Source: a virus
Reading direction: 5' to 3' (one strand)
Length of the DNA: 28,394 nt
IMG/VR virus record: IMGVR_UViG_3300025601_001230
Coordinates: 1 to 28,394 of that record
Part shown: one piece after another, positions 20,957 through 28,394 of the stretch
Layout: every line of letters begins with the position of its first letter
Numbering within the stretch: the first letter of the stretch is position 1
Position numbers and translations under genes: made by a program
Notes under the pieces: generated by a model
What the model saw: only the letters and a program-made list of their open reading frames with translations
Databases searched by the model: none
What the model was told of the DNA's origin: nothing

Positions 20957-21126
20957 TATGCTAGTTTTTTCTTAAGTTTTTCAATCTGATCTTTAATAAA
21001 TAACTTCTCTTGCTTCATTTTAGTCAAGAGTGGATCAGCAATATAGTTAGTATAACGTTCTTTTATTTTTTTGTCAAGCTCTTGATGTTTCAATTCAAGT
21101 GCTGTTAAATGACTTAATTCGTTCAT
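20956..21126 (-). CDS. DUF465 (YdcH-like) small coiled-coil protein
   Basis: 56 aa. The sequence has the DUF465 pattern: Leu-Lys-His-Gln-Glu-Leu-Asp-Lys-Lys-Ile near the N terminus, Ala-Asp-Pro-Leu-Leu-Thr-Lys-Met-Lys-Gln-Glu-Lys-Leu and Lys-Asp-Gln-Ile-Glu-Lys-Leu. It would form an antiparallel helical hairpin. ATG 21126 overlaps the dpdA stop (ATGA), and its TAA overlaps the next ATG, so it is translationally locked between dpdA and the methyltransferase. Function of this family is not known. Confidence 0.8.
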   Translation of the reverse strand: MNELSHLTALELKHQELDKKIKERYTNYIADPLLTKMKQEKLFIKDQIEKLKKKLA

Positions 21127-22667
21127 ACTTCCTCCATCTCAAGTTTATCTAGTTTGTCCTCATCTAATGTAACTTCAGCTTCTTCTACTTCTACTACATC
21201 GCCCTCATCAAACAAGTTGTTAAACATAGTACCTGAATTCACTGTTTTCTTACCAATTGCTCCCCTGGTACCAATAATACTCATCCAAAACTTACTGTAA
21301 TGTTCAATAACGGCCATCGATTCTTCTTTAGTTTTAGCACCAAATATAGCATCACATACATCTCTGAAGGTAACTGTCTCAAATGTTTCTTGTATTAGCA
21401 TTGCAGGATACTTACCACTATCATACTGTCTGTTTGCTTCTTGTACTGCATTAAGATGTTGCCAAACATTATGCCCCATCATTATTGCGTAACTAAAACT
21501 ATCCCATGATGTCTTACCTTCTTTGCCATTTTTATTTAAGTCACCTGGCTTATAGATACAAATATCTTTCATCTCTAAGTTACGGCTTATTGGTGAGTCT
21601 TTAAAACTAGTATGGTACCCGTCTGCTAATACACCTTGACTAAACTGTCTAGTGTCAGTAGCATACTTTTTATTATCAGCAGTAGGTTGCATTCTATAAA
21701 CCCATTTCTTACGATCTTCAGTTTCAACATCTGTATAGATCTGACCATTTGCGGTAGCTAGGAACGGTGACGCACAATCGAATGATATTGTAAAATTAGG
21801 GTTATGATACTTTCTAACTGATCTTTGTACATCTGTTAATAACGTAGCCCACTCTAGTTTACTTGTGCCCAAGAAGTGCATCCAATCTTGCTTGCCTTCT
21901 TCTAGTAATCCATCATGTATAATAGTAACTAATCTGTGTAATACTAAATGTATATCACACATATTTTGTCCACCCATTGACCAACCATTAAAGTGATTAG
22001 TTGGGTATTGAGTTGGATCACAGTACTTCTTCATACGTTGATACCAATCTTCTGCTTGTGTGTGGTTCTCACCTTGTAACACGTTTAAGAACTTACATCT
22101 ACCAGTTCGATTATTAATAAAGTAATCATTGTTAATGTAAGTACCCTGAACTGCTTCTTCATAGCTATTAATGTTTGTTGCTTTACGTCCTTCTGGACTA
22201 CGGCAAACCCACGCTGGTATATCTAAAATCATACCATAGTCCATATAAGCATCCATCCAGGCAAGTACTTGCTCACGTTTCTTTTTAGCTTTAGGACAAT
22301 TAGGATTCTTCCAATCACCTTCCCAAACACCTTTACCAATCTGAAAGCCACCAGAGTCACCTAGTACCCAAGCACCTGGCTCTCTTTTACGAACCATATC
22401 TTCTTTAGGACTGTCTCTGGTAACATCTAAGTCAGCATGTCCTGCTGAGTATAATGACCACTTGTAAGTGAACACACCTTCTTTACTATTCAACCAATTA
22501 AAGTTTTCCATGTCAGGTAATTTTGTAGGCATCCTCGCAGGGTCAACATAGTCGTTAGCCACTCTTTGTTTGCCTATGAATGTGCCATAGAAACTACTTA
22601 ATGCTGGTAAAAATATAGCATAGTCATTCTGCTTTACTGTTAAGTCGTCGTGTTCTACTCTAGCCAT
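21123..22667 (-). CDS. dpdA: DpdA-like DNA 7-deazaguanine transglycosylase (TGT fold)
   Basis: 514 aa. TGT-type enzymes exchange guanine for a 7-deazaguanine; the DpdA branch does this in DNA. Catalytic layout seen: Leu-Gly-Asp104-Ser-Gly-Gly-Phe-Gln (general base motif), Met-Ile-Leu-Asp149-Ile-Pro (base recognition), Val-Leu-Gln198-Gly-Glu, Gly228-Trp-Ser-Met-Gly-Gly233 and Ile-Ser-Phe-Asp297-Cys-Ala-Ser-Pro (nucleophile). The CxCxxC zinc motif that follows in tRNA TGTs is not visible, which argues against a normal tRNA enzyme. It sits between the sliding clamp (TAATG overlap) and DUF465, so it is made with replication proteins. Substrate made by folE, queD and queE in this window. Confidence 0.9.
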   Translation of the reverse strand: MARVEHDDLTVKQNDYAIFLPALSSFYGTFIGKQRVANDYVDPARMPTKLPDMENFNWLNSKEGVFTYKWSLYSAGHADLDVTRDSPKEDMVRKREPGAWVLGDSGGFQIGKGVWEGDWKNPNCPKAKKKREQVLAWMDAYMDYGMILDIPAWVCRSPEGRKATNINSYEEAVQGTYINNDYFINNRTGRCKFLNVLQGENHTQAEDWYQRMKKYCDPTQYPTNHFNGWSMGGQNMCDIHLVLHRLVTIIHDGLLEEGKQDWMHFLGTSKLEWATLLTDVQRSVRKYHNPNFTISFDCASPFLATANGQIYTDVETEDRKKWVYRMQPTADNKKYATDTRQFSQGVLADGYHTSFKDSPISRNLEMKDICIYKPGDLNKNGKEGKTSWDSFSYAIMMGHNVWQHLNAVQEANRQYDSGKYPAMLIQETFETVTFRDVCDAIFGAKTKEESMAVIEHYSKFWMSIIGTRGAIGKKTVNSGTMFNNLFDEGDVVEVEEAEVTLDEDKLDKLEMEEV

Positions 22668-23398
22668 TATTTGCTCTGTGCTGGAAGTATGTATTGATAA
22701 ACTGCCAATCCACTATCTACTGTGATCTGTGCCGCGCCTTGATCTGAGATATGTACAGTCTTGTCACCAGTAAGATCTAAAATACTAATAAACTGTTTAA
22801 TAGGCCATGACCATGTTTTAGATAGTTTACCATTGACATCTGGTTGGAATATAAAGCTACCTGCATGTGTTGAATGATCACCAAACTCTAGTTTAAGATC
22901 ATTACCTTCGCTCATAGCATTAAATGTAAGTTCTTCAGCGTTAGCCATTGCTTGATACTTTAATCTTTGTACACCAGCAATAGTAGGTTCAAACTCTATG
23001 TTCCATTCAACACCTTTAAACTTAACTACTTTGAGTTTCTCTTCAATGATTTCTGTTGTCATAAATCTATAATCATTCTTAAAGTCTCCTGCTTGGTTTT
23101 CAAAGTGTAATCCCACTGGTACTTCAGCACCGTTACGCTCTTGTTTGTTCATTGAAATCTTTGCATCTTTTTTGTATGGCTCTAGTCCTAGCAAAACTTT
23201 AAGTTTTGCTAGATTAGGCATACCAAACGTACCTTCAAACTCTGCTACTGGTTGTTTAAATGCCGCTTGTACAACAACTGACCTATCTTCGGCTAGTCCA
23301 TCGATTACAGTACTGTCACTTGTTCCTGTAATTTTAACTAAGTCTATACACCCTAGGTCATAGGTATGTTCAACTAAATCTAGTAAATGATCTCTCAT
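22667..23398 (-). CDS. 45: gp45-like DNA polymerase sliding clamp
   Basis: 243 aa, close to T4 gp45 (228). The clamp trimer rings DNA and holds gp43; in T4 it also activates late transcription. Recognised from overall pattern: Leu-Val-Lys-Ile-Thr-Gly near the N terminus, Glu-Gly-Thr-Phe-Gly-Met-Pro-Asn-Leu-Ala-Lys-Leu-Lys-Val-Leu-Leu, and the end Tyr-Gln-Tyr-Ile-Leu-Pro-Ala. ATG 23398 is preceded by AAGGAACGGAAT. A promoter at 23437-23465 drives it, and dpdA follows with a one-base overlap. Confidence 0.88.
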   Translation of the reverse strand: MRDHLLDLVEHTYDLGCIDLVKITGTSDSTVIDGLAEDRSVVVQAAFKQPVAEFEGTFGMPNLAKLKVLLGLEPYKKDAKISMNKQERNGAEVPVGLHFENQAGDFKNDYRFMTTEIIEEKLKVVKFKGVEWNIEFEPTIAGVQRLKYQAMANAEELTFNAMSEGNDLKLEFGDHSTHAGSFIFQPDVNGKLSKTWSWPIKQFISILDLTGDKTVHISDQGAAQITVDSGLAVYQYILPAQSK

Positions 23399-23436
23399 AT
23401 TCCGTTCCTTGTATTAAAAATTAACTTACTGTAATT

Positions 23437-23465
23437 AGTATACATGATATTTAGGTCGTATACAA
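23437..23465 (-). promoter_or_regulatory. Sigma70-like promoter for gp45/dpdA
   Basis: TTGTAT (23460-23465), 17-base spacer, TATACT (23437-23442) with TG before the -10. Weaker -35 than the others; the extended -10 may compensate. Confidence 0.65.
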
Positions 23466-23480
23466 CCTTTATTGAAATTT

Positions 23481-24764
23481 TCATTCTACCAATTCCCATT
23501 CTGATGGATCAAAGTATTGTTTTGGAGCTACATTAACTATGGCAATATAATTCGTGCCATTGAATCGCATATGTTGTCCTTTAACGTAGCCTTTGTTTCT
23601 TGCACTCCAGGGTACACGCTCACCTAAGGTCTTAGATAGTTCCTGAATACGGATTCCTTCTCTTTTACGTTTAATACGTAATTCTAACTTACCGACCTCA
23701 ATTGCTCCTCCTCTAATCTTTTCTTCAGAATCAATTTTTAAATCTATAGCCTCTTGGTATATGTTTTCTTTTACATCAGCGGTATATTCTCTTTGTACAA
23801 CAGGCTTAACATTATTTAGAACTTTAGCAACTGCTTGCCCTCCACGTATGCTTGTTAGTGTTCCAGCTTTGCGTACCTCGCACCAACTGTGTTCTTGTGT
23901 TTGAGTGTTAACAATACGGAATCCTAGTTCATCAAGTATAGGTTTAATTAATCTGTATGGGGTATAACTACGTTGACCATTCTCAAATGTTTGAATATTT
24001 CTAGCCAAGTCACAATTGTTAAATGTAAACAAAAATGTGCCCCCAGGCTTTAATATCTTTTGTACATCGGTTAGCATCTGTTTAATCATATACAAAGGGT
24101 AATGATCAAATAAGTTGTATGCTACAGCAAATCCAAACTGTTCTTGTGGGAAAACGTCTAGTGTTTTTCTCTTAGGTACAAATTTAGCAATCTCGTATGA
24201 TCGTATTCTATTTTGATATAAGGTATTAAACTTTTTAATGTACGGATCTAAAAGTTCTTGATAAAAATCAGCAATGTAAAAAGGATCAAAGGAACACATA
24301 GCTTCTACAATGTTTTGATCCTGTGGACGTATCATAAGTCCTGGCCATCGCCAGTCAGAATAAAGATTTATTCTAGAGATAAACTGTTTCTTTTGTTCAC
24401 TAGTTAAGGTTAATTTCCTACCTTGTATTGCCTTTAAGTCCTCACTTAAAATCCGACTTACAAATTGTTTTTCACTGCGAGTGATATATTCTTGTTCTTG
24501 ATCTAAGATAAGTTCATTCACTTGGTCTCTATAATAAATATAGTTGCCGTCAAGCTCGCTAATTTTATTTTCAACTTCGGATAGGTCACTAGCTAATTGG
24601 ACTTGATATACTCCATCACCAAATCTAATCTGACTGTCTACACCTTGACTATTATTGATATCAGACTGACTTTCGTTGATCTTTTTAATCAATCCTCGAC
24701 TGCTACGAATAAAATCGTATTGGTCTAAACTTGTTTTGTAAGAAACTAGTTCGCTAAGTTTCAT
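23481..24764 (-). CDS. Methyltransferase-like protein with C-terminal carbohydrate-binding-like module
   Basis: 427 aa. The N-terminal 120 residues are helical and rich in Gln/Glu/Ser. Residues about 150-290 look like a class I methyltransferase: Phe-Ala-Val-Ala-Tyr-Asn-Leu-Phe-Asp-His-Tyr, then Ile-Leu-Lys-Pro-Gly-Gly-Thr-Phe-Leu-Phe-Thr-Phe. The usual Asp-x-Gly-x-Gly motif I is not obvious, so activity is uncertain. A helical linker follows. Residues about 384-427 (Val-Pro-Trp-Ser-Ala, Tyr-Val-Lys-Gly, Tyr-Ile-Ala-Ile, Trp-Glu-Leu-Val) resemble CBM5/12-type modules. It overlaps gp43 by one base, an unusual place for it. Confidence 0.65.
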   Translation of the reverse strand: MKLSELVSYKTSLDQYDFIRSSRGLIKKINESQSDINNSQGVDSQIRFGDGVYQVQLASDLSEVENKISELDGNYIYYRDQVNELILDQEQEYITRSEKQFVSRILSEDLKAIQGRKLTLTSEQKKQFISRINLYSDWRWPGLMIRPQDQNIVEAMCSFDPFYIADFYQELLDPYIKKFNTLYQNRIRSYEIAKFVPKRKTLDVFPQEQFGFAVAYNLFDHYPLYMIKQMLTDVQKILKPGGTFLFTFNNCDLARNIQTFENGQRSYTPYRLIKPILDELGFRIVNTQTQEHSWCEVRKAGTLTSIRGGQAVAKVLNNVKPVVQREYTADVKENIYQEAIDLKIDSEEKIRGGAIEVGKLELRIKRKREGIRIQELSKTLGERVPWSARNKGYVKGQHMRFNGTNYIAIVNVAPKQYFDPSEWELVE

Positions 24765-27421
24765 TAGAATTCAAATAAGTTATTAAATGTATTTGCTGTT
24801 TGTGTTGCTCCGGCAAGATTCCAATCTAACACAGACAGTAAGTTATCTACCTTTTGATCAACAACTGTTTCTTCCATTGCTGTGTCATCAAATGGCAATT
24901 CCTTAAACCATTTAGGTATGTGCTGTTCATCTGTAGGATATCCTATTGACGTCCAGCCCATCGGATTTGCTTTTAGCTTACACACAATGATCTTCATGCC
25001 ATCAACAATGTTGATACTATAATTATCACTATTCATTCTACGCATAGTGTTCCAATTCATACCTGCTCTAACGTGCCCAGGCATATTTGCTTTGCCTAAC
25101 CGTTTTTCTTCTTTAGTATACTTGGTTAGGTTATTAACACGTTTAGGAGTACCTTTTTCCCATCCAGGTCTTTCTTTAAATTCATGTTTAAATTTTAAGA
25201 TCTTTTCAATTATATCAGCACGCTCTGCACCCTGTAGTACTTGTTCAAGTATGTCACTTAAGAATAACTGTATTATTACAGGAGTATCTGATCGTTTTAG
25301 ATCTAACCCCATTGCTTTAATCTTTCCTGGCCTACCCTCAGTATCTAAACGACGACCTTCATGATCATATACCATTATAGCATAACGTTTCTTAGTAATG
25401 AATAATCCTTTTCCAGCTACTGATTCACGACCACCTTTAATAATAGAACCCATCTTAGTAGGTACATGGAATGCCGTTTTCATAAACTCTGGGAAACTTT
25501 CGTTAACTGAATCTGCTAAACTATCATATAACTGTATAGCAGATTCCTTAGTCCAGATCATCTTGCCGCTTTCAACATCATCTTTTAATACTGGCCAAGC
25601 ACTAAAGTAACAAGAATCAGTATCACCATATATAATTGTATCTCCAGTATGATCATACTTGCCAGTTAATGCTTCATTGATATGTGCATCCATATGTTTA
25701 GCAATAGCACGACCAGTTAAGGTAGTTGACTGCCCAATACGTTTGTCAAAGAATCTACAACCTGGATTAAGAATAGCTCCGTACAAACTGTTCAAGTTAA
25801 TCTTTTTAACAAGTTGTCGCTTGTCCCAGAATGCACGCTCTTTAAGATCTGTTGTCTCTCTCATTTTTGCTTGCAATTCTTTACGTTCTTTATACCAACG
25901 TTTTAATAGTCCAGGAACAACGGCTTCACTTTCATATGTAAAGATAGTACCATTAGCTGATAATATCCAAGGGTTATTATTATCAAATATCATCTTCCAT
26001 ATGGTAGCACCTGAGTGCGTATCTTCTGCACCATTTGTCCATTGGACTGTTATTTCGGTTCCTACTTCTTTTGCCATGACTGCTTCATATTCTAGACTAC
26101 CAAACAATCCTTCCCATGCTGATGCAAATGAATTGCCTTTAGCCATCTTCTCAGATATATAACGATCAGTCATTATTGGTAGTAGTTGCCCAACAATACT
26201 TTCGTTCCCCATGTTCAATGCTTGAATAGCCGACGGGTATAGTGAGTTAATATCAACTGACCCTATCCAATCGTGCAAGCCTTTCTTAGGAAACGCTACA
26301 TAGGCACCTGCGGCTTGTGTATCCTCTCCTGTTAAGCGTTCTCTTCTGTTCGGGACCACAAGCCCACGTTCATGTGCTTCGTTGATAATAGCAGACTCTG
26401 TAACAGCAACAGCACCCATTGTTGTTTGTAGTAACACAGTGTTTGCGTGGGCAAGTTCATTTGCTAGATCAATAAACTTCAGTTTGTCATCTAATTTTTT
26501 AAGTAGAAATGTATCTTGTCTGTTGTATTCTATGAATGTTTTAAAGTCATTGTTATACAGTTGATCTAAGGTACCTTCATAAGTTGTTTTACGCTCTTGT
26601 AATTCATACTCTCCAATAGCATCTAAACTATATGAATGACGTTCTTCGTATGTGTACTTTCTGTACAGTTGCATGTAATCCATGTGTACACGACCAATAG
26701 TATCAAACGTTAAGTTACTTGCACCAAAGCGTTCAAACTCACGTTTCTTAGGTAGTTGATTCCATAAACAAAAACGTCTAGTATCATCTTTTGATAACAC
26801 TTTAGTTACTCTATTAACACAATACGGAATATCATAACCTTCACTATTCCAACCACTAAGTATGTCAGCATCTTCAATTAGATCTAAGAAAGTCCCTAAT
26901 AGATCTTGTTCACGTTCAAACAAGAATGTATCACTAAACTCTTTACATGTATTTTCAGCTTCTTCCCAACTCATACCTTTGGGAGGTAATACTAATGTAA
27001 CCATCTTGTCCATCCAATCTAGATATACTGAAATTGCTGTTATTGGATTAAATGGATCATCTGGACGACTATACCCTTTTTCAGGATCAAAGTCAACTTC
27101 AATATCAAAGAATGCTACATTAAGTTTAGGTGCATCAACACCTTGATAGTTATCTGCTAAACAACGGAATACAGGATTGATATCACTTTCAAATAGTTGT
27201 TTATCACTTTGTATCTTAACTTCTCTATGAAACTCTTTAGCTGAACGTGTAGCAAAACGACTTACTGGTGTTCCATAAATTGACTTATATTTACCCTTTT
27301 GATCTTCGTAATAAAATACGTAGCTAGCAGGAAACTCAGTGAACTTACGTTCTCCGTTAATTCTTTCTACGATATGTATTTTGTCGCCATTGCGATCAAA
27401 TAGTGCGTCTATATAACTCAT
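24764..27421 (-). CDS. 43: gp43-like family B replicative DNA polymerase
   Basis: 885 aa, close to T4 gp43 (898). Exonuclease motifs: Phe-Phe-Asp106-Ile-Glu108 (Exo I), Trp-Asn192-Ser-Glu-Gly-Tyr-Asp197 (Exo II), Tyr299-Asn-Arg-Gln-Asp303 (Exo III). Polymerase motifs: Val-Asp390-Ile-Asn-Ser-Leu-Tyr-Pro-Ser (A), Asn544-Ser-Leu-Tyr-Gly-Ala (B), Tyr598-Gly-Asp-Thr-Asp-Ser603 (C), then Thr-Lys-Lys-Arg-Tyr. The extreme C terminus Phe-Asn-Asn-Leu-Phe-Glu-Phe fits a clamp-binding peptide for gp45. Both active sites look intact, with no split or intein. ATG 27421 follows AGGGAATAC. Confidence 0.97.
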   Translation of the reverse strand: MSYIDALFDRNGDKIHIVERINGERKFTEFPASYVFYYEDQKGKYKSIYGTPVSRFATRSAKEFHREVKIQSDKQLFESDINPVFRCLADNYQGVDAPKLNVAFFDIEVDFDPEKGYSRPDDPFNPITAISVYLDWMDKMVTLVLPPKGMSWEEAENTCKEFSDTFLFEREQDLLGTFLDLIEDADILSGWNSEGYDIPYCVNRVTKVLSKDDTRRFCLWNQLPKKREFERFGASNLTFDTIGRVHMDYMQLYRKYTYEERHSYSLDAIGEYELQERKTTYEGTLDQLYNNDFKTFIEYNRQDTFLLKKLDDKLKFIDLANELAHANTVLLQTTMGAVAVTESAIINEAHERGLVVPNRRERLTGEDTQAAGAYVAFPKKGLHDWIGSVDINSLYPSAIQALNMGNESIVGQLLPIMTDRYISEKMAKGNSFASAWEGLFGSLEYEAVMAKEVGTEITVQWTNGAEDTHSGATIWKMIFDNNNPWILSANGTIFTYESEAVVPGLLKRWYKERKELQAKMRETTDLKERAFWDKRQLVKKINLNSLYGAILNPGCRFFDKRIGQSTTLTGRAIAKHMDAHINEALTGKYDHTGDTIIYGDTDSCYFSAWPVLKDDVESGKMIWTKESAIQLYDSLADSVNESFPEFMKTAFHVPTKMGSIIKGGRESVAGKGLFITKKRYAIMVYDHEGRRLDTEGRPGKIKAMGLDLKRSDTPVIIQLFLSDILEQVLQGAERADIIEKILKFKHEFKERPGWEKGTPKRVNNLTKYTKEEKRLGKANMPGHVRAGMNWNTMRRMNSDNYSINIVDGMKIIVCKLKANPMGWTSIGYPTDEQHIPKWFKELPFDDTAMEETVVDQKVDNLLSVLDWNLAGATQTANTFNNLFEF

Positions 27422-27522
27422 GTATTCCCTTGTTGTTTATAGTATTTTACACTCTGAATGGGGGCATTGTCAACCTGAATAGGTTGTGAGACTTCTAATA
27501 TGTTTGTATTCTTTATTATCAT
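27418..27522 (-). CDS. Possible 34-aa leader peptide ahead of gp43
   Basis: A short frame beginning at ATG 27522 just after AGGA, ending in TGA that overlaps the gp43 ATG (ATGA). This is the same coupling used between genes elsewhere here. The peptide has no motif (Ile/Asn/Gln rich). The gp43-proximal promoter lies inside it, so the frame would be translated only from upstream transcripts. It could equally be a chance frame. Confidence 0.35.
   Translation of the reverse strand: MIIKNTNILEVSQPIQVDNAPIQSVKYYKQQGNT
27444..27473 (-). promoter_or_regulatory. Sigma70-like promoter for gp43
   Basis: TTGACA (27468-27473), 18-base spacer, TAAAAT (27444-27449). It overlaps a dyad at its upstream edge. 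Confidence 0.65.
27471..27486. promoter_or_regulatory. Dyad overlapping the gp43 -35 box
   Basis: CAACCTGAATAGGTTG, a perfect 6-bp inverted repeat with a 4-base centre. It covers half of the -35 hexamer. No T-run follows on either strand, so an operator is more likely than a terminator. The rest of 27487-27581 shows only weak inverted repeats (27566-27580 and 27529-27548). Confidence 0.45.
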
Positions 27523-27581
27523 TTTTCCTAATCATTTATGGCTGATTAACCTTCTACATGCTCTTAGGTGAGCGAAACCTG

Positions 27582-27863
27582 TTACCACCAACCAGCGGCA
27601 ACTCCATAACCAAATATATTTACTACAGCAAAGTATGTGGTTAGTATCATTGGTGTTGGTATTTGTCTACGCCAGTAAGCAATAATTGCTGAAACTGACC
27701 CTATAAAAAATCCTGGATATACTATCATCATATTTGGTGCATCTGCGTGTATCGCTAGGTATAAACTTGCAACTACTGTAAACACTAAACTACATTGTTC
27801 AAAATAAAATGCAATAGGATCACGGTGATAGCTGTCTATCCACATCTTACAAAACTTATTCAC
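27582..27863 (-). CDS. Small multi-pass membrane protein, 93 aa
   Basis: Starts with GTG 27863, overlapping the dsbA TAG by one base (TAGTG); an internal ATG at 27845 is an alternative. Three hydrophobic segments at about 24-38, 46-63 and 71-90, separated by short loops with His-Ala-Asp-Ala-Pro and Trp-Arg-Arg-Gln. The N-terminal tail Asp-Pro-Ile-Ala-Phe-Tyr-Phe-Glu is cytoplasmic-looking. Function not recognised. Downstream of it lies the gp43 leader. Confidence 0.75.
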   Translation of the reverse strand: MNKFCKMWIDSYHRDPIAFYFEQCSLVFTVVASLYLAIHADAPNMMIVYPGFFIGSVSAIIAYWRRQIPTPMILTTYFAVVNIFGYGVAAGWW

Positions 27864-28120
27864 TATAAAGTACGGCCAACTGTAGTCAATATTGTTTCTA
27901 GTGTTTCGTGATCAGCTTGTTCTTGTTGGAATTCTGACCTGTATGCTATTCTTAATGCTTTATTTAATATACTTGGCTTAACGTTTAGTTCTTCTGCTAC
28001 TGCTTTCACTGTGTCTTTAAGTCCACCTTGAAGAGTTTCAACTTCGGTCATAACACCTAGACCTTCGCTGATAAGATTTTTTAGTTTTGCTTGTTGTTCT
28101 GTTGTAAAAACTGTTGACAT
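27863..28120 (-). CDS. dsbA: DsbA-like double-stranded DNA-binding protein
   Basis: 85 aa, similar in length to T4 DsbA (89 aa), a small dsDNA-binding protein linked to late transcription. The central block Leu-Lys-Asp-Thr-Val-Lys-Ala-Val-Ala-Glu-Glu-Leu-Asn-Val-Lys-Pro-Ser-Ile-Leu-Asn matches the pattern I recall from DsbA proteins of marine T4-like phages. It is all helical. Start supported by AAAGGAGAATC. Own promoter at 28150-28177. Similarity to T4 itself is weak, so the name is moderately sure. Confidence 0.7.
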   Translation of the reverse strand: MSTVFTTEQQAKLKNLISEGLGVMTEVETLQGGLKDTVKAVAEELNVKPSILNKALRIAYRSEFQQEQADHETLETILTTVGRTL

Positions 28121-28149
28121 GTTTGATTCTCCTTTAAACGATACTAGTA

Positions 28150-28177
28150 ATTATAGCACCGTTTACAAGAGAGTCAA
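28150..28177 (-). promoter_or_regulatory. Sigma70-type promoter for dsbA
   Basis: TTGACT (28172-28177), 16-base spacer, TATAAT (28150-28155) preceded by TGC. Confidence 0.8.
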
Positions 28178-28186
28178 ATTATTTGG

Positions 28187-28394
28187 CTATTTTTTAAGTA
28201 AATCAGCTAAAGACTTTTTAAGTGCGTCAAGTTCTTGACTGTGATACTTGTCAACAAGCTCCTGGCCAGCAATGTCAGCTTCTTCTTTATCGTTTTCTTT
28301 ACCAAGGCGATCAACATCTTTTTCTAAGCCAAATGCTAGAGATGCGATAGGGTCACCTTTGGTTATTCCAGCTGACTTCATTTGTGCTTTTTTA
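28187..28394 (-). CDS. C-terminal part of a hypothetical protein
   Basis: The frame is open to the right edge, and the first in-frame ATG (28381) has no ribosome binding site (AAAAAAGCACAA precedes it). The real start is therefore probably outside the window. The visible 68 residues are strongly charged and helical (Gly-Leu-Glu-Lys-Asp-Val-Asp, Leu-Asp-Ala-Leu-Lys-Lys-Ser-Leu). Family not recognised. Confidence 0.65.
   Translation of the reverse strand, partial: KKAQMKSAGITKGDPIASLAFGLEKDVDRLGKENDKEEADIAGQELVDKYHSQELDALKKSLADLLKK

Noticed and set aside
21123-22667. Ordinary tRNA-guanine transglycosylase
   Set aside because: The zinc-binding CxCxxC segment is not visible, and the protein is longer than typical bacterial Tgt and is embedded in a replication operon.
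25659-26162. Plus-strand frame opposite the DNA polymerase gene
   Set aside because: Shadow of gp43; no promoter or ribosome binding site, and the polymerase frame carries all catalytic motifs.
27471-27486. Dyad as a rho-independent terminator
   Set aside because: No T-run follows the stem on either strand and it overlaps a -35 box.

Overview
The window is one contiguous piece of a T4-like (tevenvirus-type) marine myovirus. The evidence is a family B DNA polymerase (gp43), a gp45 sliding clamp, a T4 RNase H-type 5'-3' exonuclease and a DsbA-like DNA-binding protein. These sit among many short, tightly overlapping genes, all on the minus strand, in A+T-rich DNA. Twelve sigma70-type promoters are visible, several with perfect TTGACA-17-TATAAT, which suggests a host with an ordinary proteobacterial RNA polymerase. 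No photosynthesis genes are present, so a pelagiphage-like myovirus fits better than a cyanophage. This host assignment is inference.

Transcription runs from high to low coordinates. Region 27.4-28.4 kb: a partial gene, dsbA, a small membrane protein, and a leader with a dyad upstream of gp43. Region 21.0-27.4 kb: gp43, a 427-aa protein with a methyltransferase-like core and a carbohydrate-binding-like tail, then an operon of gp45, a TGT-fold DNA transglycosylase (dpdA), a DUF465 protein and a SAM methyltransferase-like protein. Region 16.5-20.3 kb: an apparently leaderless gene heads a chain of small unknowns, a divergent QueD-like T-fold protein, a GT-B glycosyltransferase and a short DegT-type aminotransferase. 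Region 15.7-16.5 kb: folE alone, with its own perfect promoter and a leader hairpin. Region 3.6-15.7 kb: one long chain of a 1177-aa subtilase autotransporter with a huge Ala-rich coiled coil, a nucleotidyltransferase, queD, a phosphoribosyltransferase, a glycosyltransferase, a methyltransferase, a 43-aa membrane peptide, queE, metK, a conserved hypothetical, a HIT protein, an SGNH-like protein, rnh and small unknowns.

Region 1.3-2.6 kb is a compact operon bounded by a promoter and a terminator: tRNA-Glu, an RNA polymerase omega subunit (rpoZ), a TraR/DksA zinc-finger protein, then ClpP. The three proteins are translationally coupled. This looks like a dedicated kit for altering host transcription and proteolysis. 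Region 0-1.3 kb holds early-type small genes, each with its own strong promoter, including two related tiny membrane proteins.

Two themes stand out. (1) FolE, QueD, QueE and DpdA form most of a 7-deazaguanine DNA-modification pathway spread over three operons, with no QueC in the window. SAM supply (MetK) lies next to the radical-SAM enzyme QueE and near a methyltransferase. (2) Phage omega and a TraR-like protein occur together; these are the proteins associated with the two known ppGpp sites on RNA polymerase. All names rest on motif recognition by eye; no database search was run.
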